NCBI GenBank assembly: GCA_963743825.1
Contig: CAVURC010000018.1
Coordinates: forward strand, 62,001-126,000
Direction of reading: 5' to 3'
Source of the DNA: Sva-07 sp963743825
GTDB lineage: Bacteria > Actinomycetota > Acidimicrobiia > Acidimicrobiales > Ilumatobacteraceae
DNA: 64,000 bases
Part shown: one piece after another, positions 7,944-16,712 of the stretch
Layout of the letters: each line of letters begins with the position of its first letter
How positions within the stretch are numbered: the first letter of the stretch is position 1
Translations under genes and position numbers: made by a program
Notes under the pieces: model-generated
What the model was told of the DNA's origin: nothing
Databases searched by the model: none
The model's input: the letters and a program-made list of their open reading frames with translations, nothing else

Positions 7944-9125
7944 TCATCGAGCCGTGATCTGAGCCGAGGCGTACACCTCGGCCGTTGCACGGGCGATTGC
8001 TCCCCACGCGTACTTGCGTTCCACGAGGTCACGGGCATTGGCGACCAGGATCGTGGCGAGTTCGTCGTTCATCAGCACCTGCTCGATCGCGTCGGCGAGA
8101 TCGTCGGGATTCCCGGGTTCGAACGTGACGCCGGCGTGGGTGCCGACCACGAGTTCGGCGAGCCCACCCGTTCTCGCCACGATCAAGGGGGCCCCGGCAG
8201 CGAGCGCTTCGAGCGCCACGATGCCGAACGGTTCGTAGAGCGACGGAATGACGACGCAACCGGCACGGTGGACGAGATGACGCAGATCGACGTCGGCGAC
8301 GAAGCCGGGCAGTTCGATGAGGTCGCTGACGCCCTCGACGTCGATCTGTGTCTGCAGTTCGGGCAGGTAGCTGCCGCGCCCTGCGATGACGCCGTGCACG
8401 TCGGGGACACGGCCACGCAGCGCGTGGATCGCCCGCGCCAGCACCTGGAATCCCTTCTCGTACTGCACGCGTCCCCACGAGACGACCAGCGGGTCGCGCC
8501 GGCGCAGCGGTGCCATGACGGCGCCGGTGGGACGCCACAACGACGGGTCGATGCCATTGGGGATGTGCGCAATGTGGTCGACGTCGAGCTCGAATCCGAT
8601 CACCAGTTGCTCGACGAGGAATCGGGTCGGAGCGATCATGCGGTCGGCCTGGAACGCCAGCCACCATTCGATCGAGTTGATGTCGGTCGGGTGGCCGAGA
8701 GGAAGCTGGCCGCCGTGACGTACCCGCTCGGTGCCGTGCATCGTCAACACGAAGGGCACGTCGTACTGCGCGGCGAGCGAGTCCGCGGCCCATCCGAGCT
8801 GCCAGTCGTGGCCGTGCACCACGTCGGGTTCCCAGCCGGCGAGATCGCCACGCAAACGCGAGCCGAGCTTGGTCACCGAGTGATTGGCCGACGCGATCCG
8901 GGTCACCACTTCCACGGGTGGCAGCCACGGGAGGTCGACGAGCGTCCGCAGTACGTGCACTCCGGGCGGGGGTTTGGCGTCGAGTTCGGCCGGTCGGTCG
9001 GCGACGGTGAGGACCACGACCTCGTGGCCGGCGGCGGCGAGCGCCGCGCTGAGCCCGCTCACCTGCGCCGCGATCCCACCGGTCGCGCGGGGCGGGAAGT
9101 CCCACGAGAGCATCAAGACGCGCAC
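7944..9125 (-). CDS. GT4-family glycosyltransferase, probable glycogen/glucan synthase
   Basis: 393 residues from a GTG (start chosen at VRVLMLSWDFPPR, the usual beginning of the first Rossmann domain). GT-B fold features: HGHDWQLGW, then PNGIDPSLWRP and the donor-binding block PSLYEPFGIVALEALAAG with the E-x7-E pattern. It lacks the KTGGLGDV signature of classical GlgA and has ATGGIAAQV instead, so it is a GT4-type enzyme. Placement between glgP and glgB argues for alpha-1,4-glucan elongation from a nucleotide glucose. Only 37 bases separate it from divergent glgB. Confidence 0.82.
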   Translation of the reverse strand: MRVLMLSWDFPPRATGGIAAQVSGLSAALAAAGHEVVVLTVADRPAELDAKPPPGVHVLRTLVDLPWLPPVEVVTRIASANHSVTKLGSRLRGDLAGWEPDVVHGHDWQLGWAADSLAAQYDVPFVLTMHGTERVRHGGQLPLGHPTDINSIEWWLAFQADRMIAPTRFLVEQLVIGFELDVDHIAHIPNGIDPSLWRPTGAVMAPLRRRDPLVVSWGRVQYEKGFQVLARAIHALRGRVPDVHGVIAGRGSYLPELQTQIDVEGVSDLIELPGFVADVDLRHLVHRAGCVVIPSLYEPFGIVALEALAAGAPLIVARTGGLAELVVGTHAGVTFEPGNPDDLADAIEQVLMNDELATILVANARDLVERKYAWGAIARATAEVYASAQITAR

Positions 9126-9162
9126 GAGCGCGCACCCTACTCTCGCCGACGCTCTACCCTGG

Positions 9163-11079
9163 ATGGTGATGGCACACGTCGCCCGACCGATCGGTGATCT
9201 CGACCTCCACCTCTTCGGTGAGGGGACGCACCGGCGACTCTGGGAACTGCTCGGCCCGCAGCCGCACCTCGTCGACGAGTCGGGCTCGGCGCGCTCGATC
9301 CGTTTCGGAGTCTGGGCACCCAATGCGGCTGGCGTCGCCGTCATCGGAGACTGGAACGACTGGATGCCCGAACCGCTGGCGCCGGTGGTGTCCGATGTGC
9401 CGACGGGTATCTGGACCGTGGTGGCCCCCGAAGCGCAGACCGGCCACCGGTACAAGTTCGTGATCACGACCCGTGACGGCCGCACGCTCCACAAGGCCGA
9501 CCCGATGGCCCGCCAGAGCGAGCGTCCGCCGAGTGATGCCAGCGTGGTGCCGACCTCGGGTGGCCACGGCTGGACCGACCACGAATGGATGCACGACCGC
9601 CACACGACGCTCGACGGCACGTCGCCGCTGCGGATCTACGAGGTCCACCTCGCGTCGTGGAAGCGCTCGGTCGACACGTGGGACGAACTGGCGACCCAGA
9701 TCGGCGATCACGTTGCCCGTCTCGGGTTCACCCACGTCGAACTCATGCCGATCGCCGAGCACCCGTTCGGCGGATCGTGGGGCTACCAGGTGTCGGGCTA
9801 CTACTCGCCGACCGCTCGCTTCGGCGACCCCGACGGCCTGCGCCGATTCGTCGACGAGATGCATCGACGCAGTATCGGTGTCATCGTCGACTGGGTCCCC
9901 GCCCACTTCCCGCGCGACGAGTGGAGCCTGGCCCGTTTCGACGGTACGCCGCTCTACGAGCATCCCGACCCGCGTCGAGGCGAGCACCCCGACTGGGGGA
10001 CCTATGTGTTCGACTACGGCCGCAACGAGGTCCGCAACTTCCTGGTGTCGAACGCGTTGTACTGGCTCGACCAGTTCCACGTCGACGGCCTGCGTGTCGA
10101 TGCCGTTGCCTCGATGCTGTACCTCGACTACTCGCGCGCTCACGGCGAGTGGACGCCCAACCAGTACGGCGGGCGTGAGAACCTCGAAGCCCTCGCATTC
10201 CTGCGTGAGACGACCTCGGTGGTCGCCGACGAGTTCCCCGACGCGTTGATGATCGCCGAGGAGTCGACGTCGTGGCCCGGTGTCACGGCTCCGACCTCGA
10301 TGGGTGGTCTCGGGTTCACCCACAAGTGGAACCTGGGGTGGATGCACGACACGCTCGACTATCTCGCACTCGATCCGGTGTATCGCAGCCATCACCACAA
10401 CGAGATGACCTTTGCGCTGCTCTACGCCTACGACGAACGCTTCGTGCTGCCGTTGAGCCACGACGAGGTCGTGCACGGCAAGGGGAGCCTGCTGCGCAAG
10501 ATGGGCGGCGACGACTGGCAACGGTTTGCGGCGCTGCGCACGTTGTATGCCTGGCAGTGGTCGTTGCCCGGAGCGCCACTCGTGTTCATGGGCGCCGAGT
10601 TGGCCCCGTGGCAGGAGTGGAACGACGAGGCGGGACTGCCGTGGCACCTCCTCGACCACGCCGCCCATCGTGGAGTGCACGATCTGGTCGGTGCGCTCAA
10701 CCGTGCCGCCGATGCGTGGCCGGCCCTGTGGCGCCGCGACAACGAGCCGGGCGGCTTCCAATGGCTCGACGCCGACGACGCAGCGCACAGCCTGTACGCC
10801 TTCACCCGATGGGACCTCGACGGATCGGCGGCGGTCGTGTGCATCGCCAACCTCACGCCGGTGACCCGACCCGGCTACCGCGTCGGGCTGCCGTGGGGTG
10901 GGCGGTGGGACGTGATCATCGACACCGACGACGCGAGTTGGTGGGGAAGCGGGCATCGCGGCGACGAGCAGCGATCGGTCACGGGCGTCGACGAGGCGTG
11001 GCAGTCGCTCGGATCGTCAGCGCTCATCGACATCGGCCCGATGTCGATGGTGTGGCTCGGCTCGAAGCCGCCGGCCTGA
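9163..11079 (+). CDS. glgB: 1,4-alpha-glucan branching enzyme
   Basis: 638 residues (start could also be the in-frame GTG 9166 or ATG 9169). Order: N-terminal CBM48-like beta domain (FGVWAPNAAGVAVIGDWNDW), GH13 barrel, C-terminal all-beta domain. Catalytic residues are visible: nucleophile Asp in GLRVDAVASM (~313), acid/base Glu in MIAEESTSW (~366), and the third Asp in LPLSHDEVVHG. It introduces alpha-1,6 branches into glycogen. Divergent from the GT4 gene with a very short shared promoter region. Confidence 0.95.
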   Translation: MVMAHVARPIGDLDLHLFGEGTHRRLWELLGPQPHLVDESGSARSIRFGVWAPNAAGVAVIGDWNDWMPEPLAPVVSDVPTGIWTVVAPEAQTGHRYKFVITTRDGRTLHKADPMARQSERPPSDASVVPTSGGHGWTDHEWMHDRHTTLDGTSPLRIYEVHLASWKRSVDTWDELATQIGDHVARLGFTHVELMPIAEHPFGGSWGYQVSGYYSPTARFGDPDGLRRFVDEMHRRSIGVIVDWVPAHFPRDEWSLARFDGTPLYEHPDPRRGEHPDWGTYVFDYGRNEVRNFLVSNALYWLDQFHVDGLRVDAVASMLYLDYSRAHGEWTPNQYGGRENLEALAFLRETTSVVADEFPDALMIAEESTSWPGVTAPTSMGGLGFTHKWNLGWMHDTLDYLALDPVYRSHHHNEMTFALLYAYDERFVLPLSHDEVVHGKGSLLRKMGGDDWQRFAALRTLYAWQWSLPGAPLVFMGAELAPWQEWNDEAGLPWHLLDHAAHRGVHDLVGALNRAADAWPALWRRDNEPGGFQWLDADDAAHSLYAFTRWDLDGSAAVVCIANLTPVTRPGYRVGLPWGGRWDVIIDTDDASWWGSGHRGDEQRSVTGVDEAWQSLGSSALIDIGPMSMVWLGSKPPA

Positions 11080-11098
11080 CGCTGACGCGAGGGTCGGC

Positions 11099-12083
11099 TC
11101 AGGCCGACGCGGCCACCGAGCGCAGCGCATCACAGGCCAGCTCGGGGGGCACGATGTTGATCATCACGCCGGTGCCACGTTCGAAGCCGGCCTGCGTGAC
11201 GAGGTTCGGCCAGACGTGGGCGTGCCAGTGGTACTGGCCGGTGTGCTGGTGCGGTGCGGTGTGGAAACCGAGGTTGAAGGCGACGTCGCCGAGCTCTGCG
11301 TTGAGGTGGCCGAGTGCATCGCGCAGTGCGATGCCGACGGCAGCCAAGCTCTGCGTCGGGGGCATCTTGGAGGTGCCCTTCGTGGTGACGGGGCACGATC
11401 AGCATCTCGTAGGGAACGCCACTCCAGTACGGCGCGATCACTGCGACGTCGTCGTTGGCGAACACCACTCGCTCGTCGGCCGAGAGTTCGGCTTCGACCG
11501 TGGTGCAGAGCAGGCAACCGCCGGCGAAGCGGGCGAAGGCCCGTTCCTCGTCGAGGATCTCGCCGGGAACGAACGGCAACCCGAGGATCTGGCCGTGCGG
11601 ATGAGCGAGCGATGCGCCGGCCTCCCAGCCGTGGTTCACGATCGCCTGGGTGTAGCGAACCTGCGGCGTCGCGGCGTGAGCGGCGAACCGATCACGCAGC
11701 ACCCGCATCAACTGGGCCGCGTGGTCGTTGTCGAGCATGTGCAGACCCGAGTCGTGGTCGGGCGTGTACACGAAGACCTCGTGGATGCCGCTGGCCTCGG
11801 CCATGACGAAGACCGGTCCGAGGTTGTGCACGGCGAACGCTTCCTCGCCGTCGAAGGCGGGATAGCGATTCGGGATCACCCTCATCGACCATGAACCGTC
11901 GGCTTCGACGGTTTCGAGAGCCGGCGGGGTCGATTCCTCGTGGCCGGGACAGAACGGACACGGCCGGTTCGCGTCGGTGTCGACCGAGCGGTCACGCGGA
12001 GCGAAGTCACTCGGGCGTTCGGCCCGCTCGGCCACGATGGTCACCCACCGTCCGTTGAGGGGGTTCAGTCGCATCTGACTCAT
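11099..12083 (-). pseudogene. galT: Galactose-1-phosphate uridylyltransferase, interrupted by a 1-base frameshift
   Basis: The N-terminal frame (12083 to ~11347) gives the GalT start MSQMRLNPLNGRWV, zinc ligands CPFCPGHE and the active-site HPH in SLAHPHGQILG. After VPRHHEGHLQDAPDAEL the frame is lost. The rest of the protein (AAVGIALRDALGHLNAELGDV..., HTGQYHWHAHVWP) continues in the next frame to 11099. The data fit one extra base near 11344-11347. If repaired, the protein is about 327 residues, normal for GalT, which exchanges UMP between UDP-glucose and Gal-1-P in the Leloir pathway. A sequencing indel is as likely as decay. Confidence 0.88.
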
Positions 12084-12114
12084 TGTGGTGTCAAGGTTAC
12101 GACCAGTCGGCCGT

Positions 12115-13002
12115 TCATGCGTGGCACTGTGACGAAGTGCTCAGTTGATGCTCGTCGGCGAACTGCCGATCGAGTCGTTCCTGGTTCCACCGGTGCAAGC
12201 CCCAGCCGATGAGTGCGCCGATGCTGAACGCGGCGAGACCGCCGATCCCGTCGAGCCAGTAGTGGTTGGCGGTCACCACGATGGCGAACAACGTCGTCGC
12301 GGGATAGAGCAGGACGAGCACTTTCGTCCACCATCGCCGCAGGAGTGGCCACAGTGCGATCGCACACCAGGTCGACCAGCCGATGTGCAAGCTGGGCATC
12401 GCGGCGTACTGGTTCGAGATCGACGCCATCGCCTCGGAATCGAACGACCACGGCCCGCCGTACTCGACGAGGGTGTCGACGAACCCGAAACCGTCGTCGG
12501 GGCGCAGGTCGCTCTCGATGCAGGCGCCGCCGTAGCTCGTCGGATCGTCGCGTGGGCACGGCTCGTCGAGCAACCGAGGCGGCATCAGCGGGAACCATGC
12601 GAACCCGATGATGGCGAGGGCAGTCATCGCGGCCAGCGTGTTGCGCCATTGCGGGAACACGTCGGCGCGCTTGAGGTACAGCAGGATGAACACGCCGAGC
12701 GTGACGACGAAGTGCGCCGTGCCGTAGTAGACGTTCCAGAACTGGATGAACAGTCGGTAGGGCAGGAACCAGGACTGCACCGTCTGCTCGTGGTAGAGGT
12801 GCAGCCACATTTCGGCGCGGATGACACGTTCGGCGTTCGTGAACGCCTGCTCGGGGATGCCGTCAGCGGCGATCTTGTTGGAACCGAAGAGGTTGCGGGT
12901 GAACGAGTAGACCCCGTAGAAGATCGCGACGATCAACGCCTCCTTCCACCAGAAGACACGGTGTTGCCGCTCCGGCGCCGGGGCCTCTTCGGCGACCTGC
13001 AT
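12115..13002 (-). CDS. PAP2-superfamily integral membrane protein (Aur1/inositol-phosphotransferase-like)
   Basis: 295 residues with six or so hydrophobic helices. The PAP2_3-type signature is split as MPPRLL, then MPSLHIGWSTW (motif 2 with catalytic His) and ANHYWLDGIGG (motif 3 His and Asp). Members transfer or hydrolyse phosphate or phospho-head groups on lipids at the membrane. Start is the ATG at 13002 (a GTG lies one codon upstream); the longer frame would run into the divergent ThDP gene. Substrate not predictable. Confidence 0.8.
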   Translation of the reverse strand: MQVAEEAPAPERQHRVFWWKEALIVAIFYGVYSFTRNLFGSNKIAADGIPEQAFTNAERVIRAEMWLHLYHEQTVQSWFLPYRLFIQFWNVYYGTAHFVVTLGVFILLYLKRADVFPQWRNTLAAMTALAIIGFAWFPLMPPRLLDEPCPRDDPTSYGGACIESDLRPDDGFGFVDTLVEYGGPWSFDSEAMASISNQYAAMPSLHIGWSTWCAIALWPLLRRWWTKVLVLLYPATTLFAIVVTANHYWLDGIGGLAAFSIGALIGWGLHRWNQERLDRQFADEHQLSTSSQCHA

Positions 13003-13040
13003 CACCCCGGTACTGTACGCGCAGATTACGGTCAGTTGAC

Positions 13041-14723
13041 ATGGCACTGATCGAAGGACACGCTGGCGAACAGGCGGTCGCCGCTCTGTCGGCATTCGGC
13101 ACGGAGGTGATGTTCACCCTGAACGGTGGGCACATCTGGCCGCTCTACGACGCAGCCCGCAATCAGGGCATGCGGGTGATCGACACCCGGCACGAACAGT
13201 CCGCGACCTTCGCTGCCGAGGCGTATGCGAAGTTGACCCGGCGGCCCGGCTTCGCCGCGCTGACCGCCGGGCCGGGGATCACCAACGGGGTCTCGGCAGT
13301 GACCTCGGCGCACTTCAACGGTTCTCCCGTGGTCGTGCTCGGCGGGCGGGCGCCGCAAGGTCGCTGGGGGGCGGGATCGTTGCAGGAGCTCGACCACGTC
13401 CCGATCCTGGCGTCGATCACGAAGTCGGCTGCGACGGTCACCGACCCCGAGCGGGCGGGCGTCATGGTGCACGAGGCCGCCCGGCTGGCGATCGAGCCGC
13501 ACCGCGGGCCGACGTTCCTCGACTTCCCGCTCGACGTGTTCGGGCCGTCGTCGGGCGACGTTCCCTCGGTCGACCCGGCAGCTCCATCCGGTGTGGCGCC
13601 CGATCCCGGCGATGTGGCTGCGCTCGCCGCGTTGATTGCGGGGGCGCAACGCCCGGCGTTCATCGTGGGTTCCGACGTGTATTGGGACGGCGCCTGGGAC
13701 GAACTCGCCGCTGCGGCCGGTGCGCTCGGTGTCCCGTGCTTCTTCAACGGCATGGGTCGCGGTCTGCTGCCTGCCGACCACGCGCTGGCGTTCCTGCGCA
13801 CGCGGGGGCTGCTCAAGCAGCGTGCCGACGTCGTGGTGGTGCTCGGCACGCCACTCGACTTCCGCATCGGGTTCGGATCGTTCGGTTCGGCGACCGTGGC
13901 CCACGTGGTCGACGCCGAGTCGCAGCGAGCCGGCCACATCGACGTCCTGACGGTGGTCGGCAACATCACCGCCACACTCACCGGGCTCGCCGACCACGCC
14001 GGGGCTCGCGTCGACCACACCGACTGGATTGCGGAGCTGCGTGACGCCGAGTCGCGTGCCGCCGCAGGTGAGGTGGCGCTCATGGAGGCCGATGGTGACC
14101 CGATCAGGCCCAGCCGGATCTACGGCGAACTGCGTCGACGGCTCGAACGCGATGCGGTGGTGATCTGCGACGGCGGCGACTTCGCGTCGTACGCCGGCAA
14201 GTTCATCGAGGTGTTCGAGCCTGGCGGTTGGCTCGACACCGGCCCGTACGGCTGTCTCGGCAACGGGCTCGGTTACGCAATCGCTGCGCGTGTCGTGCGG
14301 CCGTCGTCGCAGGTCGTGCTCCTGCTCGGCGACGGCGCCGCGGGCTTCAGCCTGATGGACGTCGATTCACTCGTGCGCCACGGCCTGCCGGTCGTGATGA
14401 TCGTCGGCAACAACGGGATGTGGGGCCTCGAGAAGCACCCGATGCAGGCCATCTACGGCTGGGACATGGCGTGTGATCTCCAGCCGGGCTGTCGCTACGA
14501 CGAGGTCGTGAAATCGCTCGGCGGTGGCGGCGAGACCGTCAGCTCGCCGGCCGAGATCGGCCCGGCACTCGATCGTGCCTTCGCCAGCGGCGTGCCCTAC
14601 CTGGTGAACGTCCTCACCGATCCGGCCGACATCTACCCCGATCGAGCAACCTCGCCTGACCCCCTCCGAAATGTGCGCCGAAATGTGCACGTGGCGCACA
14701 TCCGAGCGCATTTTTCGAGGTGA
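13041..14723 (+). CDS. Thiamine-diphosphate enzyme, acetolactate synthase-like
   Basis: 560 residues with three-domain ThDP architecture: Pyr domain with the cofactor-activating Glu in DTRHEQSATFAAEAYA, the middle domain, then the PP domain with the metal/ThDP motif GDGAAGFSLMDVDSLVRHG ... VGNNGMWG. It resembles IlvB/IlvG and oxalyl-CoA decarboxylase relatives, but no regulatory subunit or ilvC is nearby, so branched-chain synthesis is not implied. The last ~20 residues (NVRRNVHVAHIRAHFSR) and the TGA are encoded by a dispersed structured repeat (14663-14720), so the native C-terminus was probably replaced. Confidence 0.85.
   Translation: MALIEGHAGEQAVAALSAFGTEVMFTLNGGHIWPLYDAARNQGMRVIDTRHEQSATFAAEAYAKLTRRPGFAALTAGPGITNGVSAVTSAHFNGSPVVVLGGRAPQGRWGAGSLQELDHVPILASITKSAATVTDPERAGVMVHEAARLAIEPHRGPTFLDFPLDVFGPSSGDVPSVDPAAPSGVAPDPGDVAALAALIAGAQRPAFIVGSDVYWDGAWDELAAAAGALGVPCFFNGMGRGLLPADHALAFLRTRGLLKQRADVVVVLGTPLDFRIGFGSFGSATVAHVVDAESQRAGHIDVLTVVGNITATLTGLADHAGARVDHTDWIAELRDAESRAAAGEVALMEADGDPIRPSRIYGELRRRLERDAVVICDGGDFASYAGKFIEVFEPGGWLDTGPYGCLGNGLGYAIAARVVRPSSQVVLLLGDGAAGFSLMDVDSLVRHGLPVVMIVGNNGMWGLEKHPMQAIYGWDMACDLQPGCRYDEVVKSLGGGGETVSSPAEIGPALDRAFASGVPYLVNVLTDPADIYPDRATSPDPLRNVRRNVHVAHIRAHFSR
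14663..14720. repeat. Structured 58-bp dispersed repeat (copy E1)
   Basis: Resembles 46483-46537 over its length, with the same order of blocks: CGAAATGTGC, ATGTGCACG, GCGCACATCCG, GCGCATTTTTCG. It can fold as an outer stem (CCTC-GAAA with TTTCGAGG) around an inner ATGTGC/GCACAT stem. Changes in the outer stem are compensated between the two copies. It overlaps the 3' end of the ThDP enzyme gene. Confidence 0.75.
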
Positions 14724-14753
14724 TGGGGCTGGTGGGACCTGGTCAGACGTCGG

Positions 14754-15138
14754 TCAGACGTCGCAGCACTTGGACATGAAGCGGTCGAGGTCGACCAGGA
14801 CACGCGTGATCTTGCCGGCGGCGACGAGCCCACCCGGATCGGATGCGGAGACGGTGAACTTCAGGCGTCGACCCTCGATCTTCTCGAGCAATGCCTCGGC
14901 GATCACCTCACCCCCGACCGGCGTGGGCTGGAGGTGATCGAATTGGATCCGCATGCCCACCGTGGTGGTGCCGTCCTCGAGCGCGCTGCTCGACGGCATT
15001 GCAGCATGCTTCCTCGCAGAGGGCGATGAGTCGTGGTGAGCCGAGCACGTCGACGATGCCCGAACCGAGCGCTCGTGCGGTGTCGGCGTCGGTGACCACC
15101 AGCTTGGCGTCGCCGCGCATGCCTGTTTCGAGATTCAC
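14754..15138 (-). pseudogene. FlK-like (fluoroacetyl-CoA) thioesterase family protein, 1-base frameshift
   Basis: The first frame (from 15138) reads MNLETGMRGDAKLVVTDADTARALGSG...LCEEACCNAVEQR. The family's second half then appears in another frame: LEDGTTTVGMRIQFDHLQPTPVGGEV...GRRLKFTVSASD. Joining them requires removal of one base near 14983-14990 and gives a ~127-residue hot-dog protein of normal length. The family hydrolyses acyl-CoA thioesters; Thr/Glu/His catalytic residues of FlK sit near the N-terminal helix. Either an assembly indel or a broken gene. Confidence 0.7.
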
Positions 15139-15178
15139 ACCCCCACGCTAACGCGACCTCCCCCGACCCCATCGCGCC

Positions 15179-15211
15179 ACGTACACGATGTGTCTGACAC
15201 ATCGTGTACGT
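15179..15211. repeat. 33-bp perfect palindrome, GTC-T-GAC centre (copy B2)
   Basis: Sixteen-base perfect arms (ACGTACACGATGTGTC and its complement) around one T. The inner 31 bases are the exact reverse complement of the copy after meaB (1685-1715). It lies between the FlK-like gene and the IS110 element's 3' side and is itself intact. Confidence 0.9.
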
Positions 15212-15258
15212 CGCCGGCGCGGCGGGTGCCCCCGTAGACATCCCACGGGTGGAAGCTG

Positions 15259-16473
15259 TCAAGCGGCTTCGCGTTGGCGGTGTGCCCAGGCGGTGTGTTC
15301 GTCGTAGAGGGTTTGGTGGCGAAGGCAGCCGTGGAGGATGCCGACGAGCCGGTTGTTGAGCGCGCGGAGGGCGCGGTTGTGGGTGTCGCCGTTGGCGCGT
15401 CGTTGGTCGTAGAAGACTCGGGCTCCGGGGCTGGCGGTGAGCGCTGCGAACGCCCACTGGTAGCCGGCGTCGGCGAGTCGCCGGTTTCGGGCGTGGCGGG
15501 CGAGCACGACGTGGCTTCGTCCCGAGGCGCGGGTGATGGGTGACGTTCCGGCGTAGTTCTTGCGAGACTTGGCGTCCTGGTAGCGGTTCGGGTCATCCCC
15601 GAACTCGCCGAGCACCCGGGCGCCGAGAATCATCCCGAGTCCTGGCAGGGAGCGGATGATCTTGGCGTCCGGGTGCAGCTCAAAACGGTCGGCCAGTTCA
15701 GTCTCGAGGACGTCGACTTGCCGGTTGATCTCCACGAGCACGCCGACGAGCGCAGCGACCGCAGCGCCCATTGCGTCAGCGATCACCGTCGGTGCCTGCA
15801 GGTGCTCGGCTCGCAGGGCGTCACGGATCTGGACGGCTCGTGCGTCGATGTGACGTTGCCGGCCGGCTCGCCGTAACGCAGCAGCGATCTTGGCGGTCGA
15901 CAGGTGACGTCCCTTCGTCGGGGTCGAAGCGATCGCCAACACCGCGAGCGCGTCGCGTCCGTCGAGGTCATCGAACGCTTCGAGCGCGGCGGGGTAGAAC
16001 TCCCGCAACGTCGAGCGGAGCTGGTTGGCCTGCCGGGTCCGGGTCCACACCATCGACTGATGCGCCCGCGCCAAGGTCTTGACCGCCTCGGCGAGCTCAC
16101 TGTCCCCGGCGATCGGGCGGTGCAGATGGCCATCCACCCGTGCCAGACCGGCCAGCACCCGAGCATCACCCGGATCCGACTTCGCGCCCGATGTCGACAG
16201 CCGTTCCCGATACTTGTCGGTCGATCTCGGGTTGATCGCCAACACCCGATAACCAGCAGCGACCATCGCCGCGACGAACAACCCCCGATCCGTCTCGGTC
16301 GCAACGGTCACCTCACCAGGGTCGTCAACGTGCGCAGCGAGCATCTCGTGTAACCGTGCGACCCCGACGATCCCGTCCGGCACACGACCCTTTGCGAGCC
16401 CTTTCCCGGTCTCGTCCTCGATATGCAGGTCATGGTGGTCCTCAGCCCAGTCATGACCCACGAACACCTTCAC
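15259..16473 (-). CDS. IS110-family transposase (DEDD recombinase)
   Basis: 404 residues. The N-terminal RuvC-like DEDD domain has Asp in FVGHDWAEDHHDL, Glu in VATETDRGL and the acidic pair in KSDPGDARVLA. The C-terminal Transposase_20 domain has IRSLPGLGMILGARVLGEFGD and KNYAGTSPITRASGRS, including the Ser near the end that IS110 enzymes use with bridge RNA. Start is the GTG at 16473, ten bases after a strong AGAGGAGG ribosome site; the longer frame to 16503 reads through that site. It appears intact, so the element could still be active. Confidence 0.93.
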   Translation of the reverse strand: MKVFVGHDWAEDHHDLHIEDETGKGLAKGRVPDGIVGVARLHEMLAAHVDDPGEVTVATETDRGLFVAAMVAAGYRVLAINPRSTDKYRERLSTSGAKSDPGDARVLAGLARVDGHLHRPIAGDSELAEAVKTLARAHQSMVWTRTRQANQLRSTLREFYPAALEAFDDLDGRDALAVLAIASTPTKGRHLSTAKIAAALRRAGRQRHIDARAVQIRDALRAEHLQAPTVIADAMGAAVAALVGVLVEINRQVDVLETELADRFELHPDAKIIRSLPGLGMILGARVLGEFGDDPNRYQDAKSRKNYAGTSPITRASGRSHVVLARHARNRRLADAGYQWAFAALTASPGARVFYDQRRANGDTHNRALRALNNRLVGILHGCLRHQTLYDEHTAWAHRQREAA

Positions 16474-16626
16474 CAAATCGGCACCTCCTCTTGCGTGAAC
16501 CAACGTAAGAAGCCAGGAGAAGCCCGCAGCGCCCTAATGGACCAGTGCTCGAAGCACGCCATCCCACCAGCCGTCCAGACCCCCACCACCAGCAGGCGCA
16601 CCCTCTACGGTTAGGGCTCCGAGCCC
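16474..16626 (-). ncRNA. Candidate bridge-RNA region of the IS110 element
   Basis: About 150 non-coding bases precede the transposase start. In the IS110 group the 5' non-coding end encodes a bridge RNA whose loops pair with target and donor DNA. The stretch has hairpin potential (GTGCT/AGCAC at about 16546-16558; GGGCTC/GAGCCC at 16614-16626). This is inferred from family and position; I could not identify the guide loops. Confidence 0.35.
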
Positions 16627-16712
16627 AGGCTCACACAGTGCTGACCTACTGACGGCTTCCCACACAGCATCGCCCATCGGCGATGACATGCACCCCCATT
16701 AGGCTCGGCCGG

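Larger units (their letters stand above)
15212..16626 (-). mobile_element. IS110-family insertion element, ends not defined
   Basis: The element holds one transposase gene (15259-16473) with non-coding flanks. IS110 elements have no terminal inverted repeats and make no target duplication, so the borders cannot be fixed from one copy; the limits given are the maximum plausible span. It is adjacent to an intact REP-like palindrome (15179-15211). IS110 relatives such as IS621 are known to target REP-type palindromes. The other side contains a small GGGCTC-C-GAGCCC palindrome at 16614-16626. Confidence 0.6.

Noticed and set aside
11099..11365. Independent 88-residue gene at the galT end
   Set aside because: It is the natural C-terminal part of GalT (HTGQYHWHAHVWP), separated only by a one-base frame change.
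14903..15596. Frames opposite the FlK-like gene and IS110 3' flank as separate genes
   Set aside because: They are Arg/Pro/Thr-rich with no motifs and overlap the IS110 transposase in another frame.
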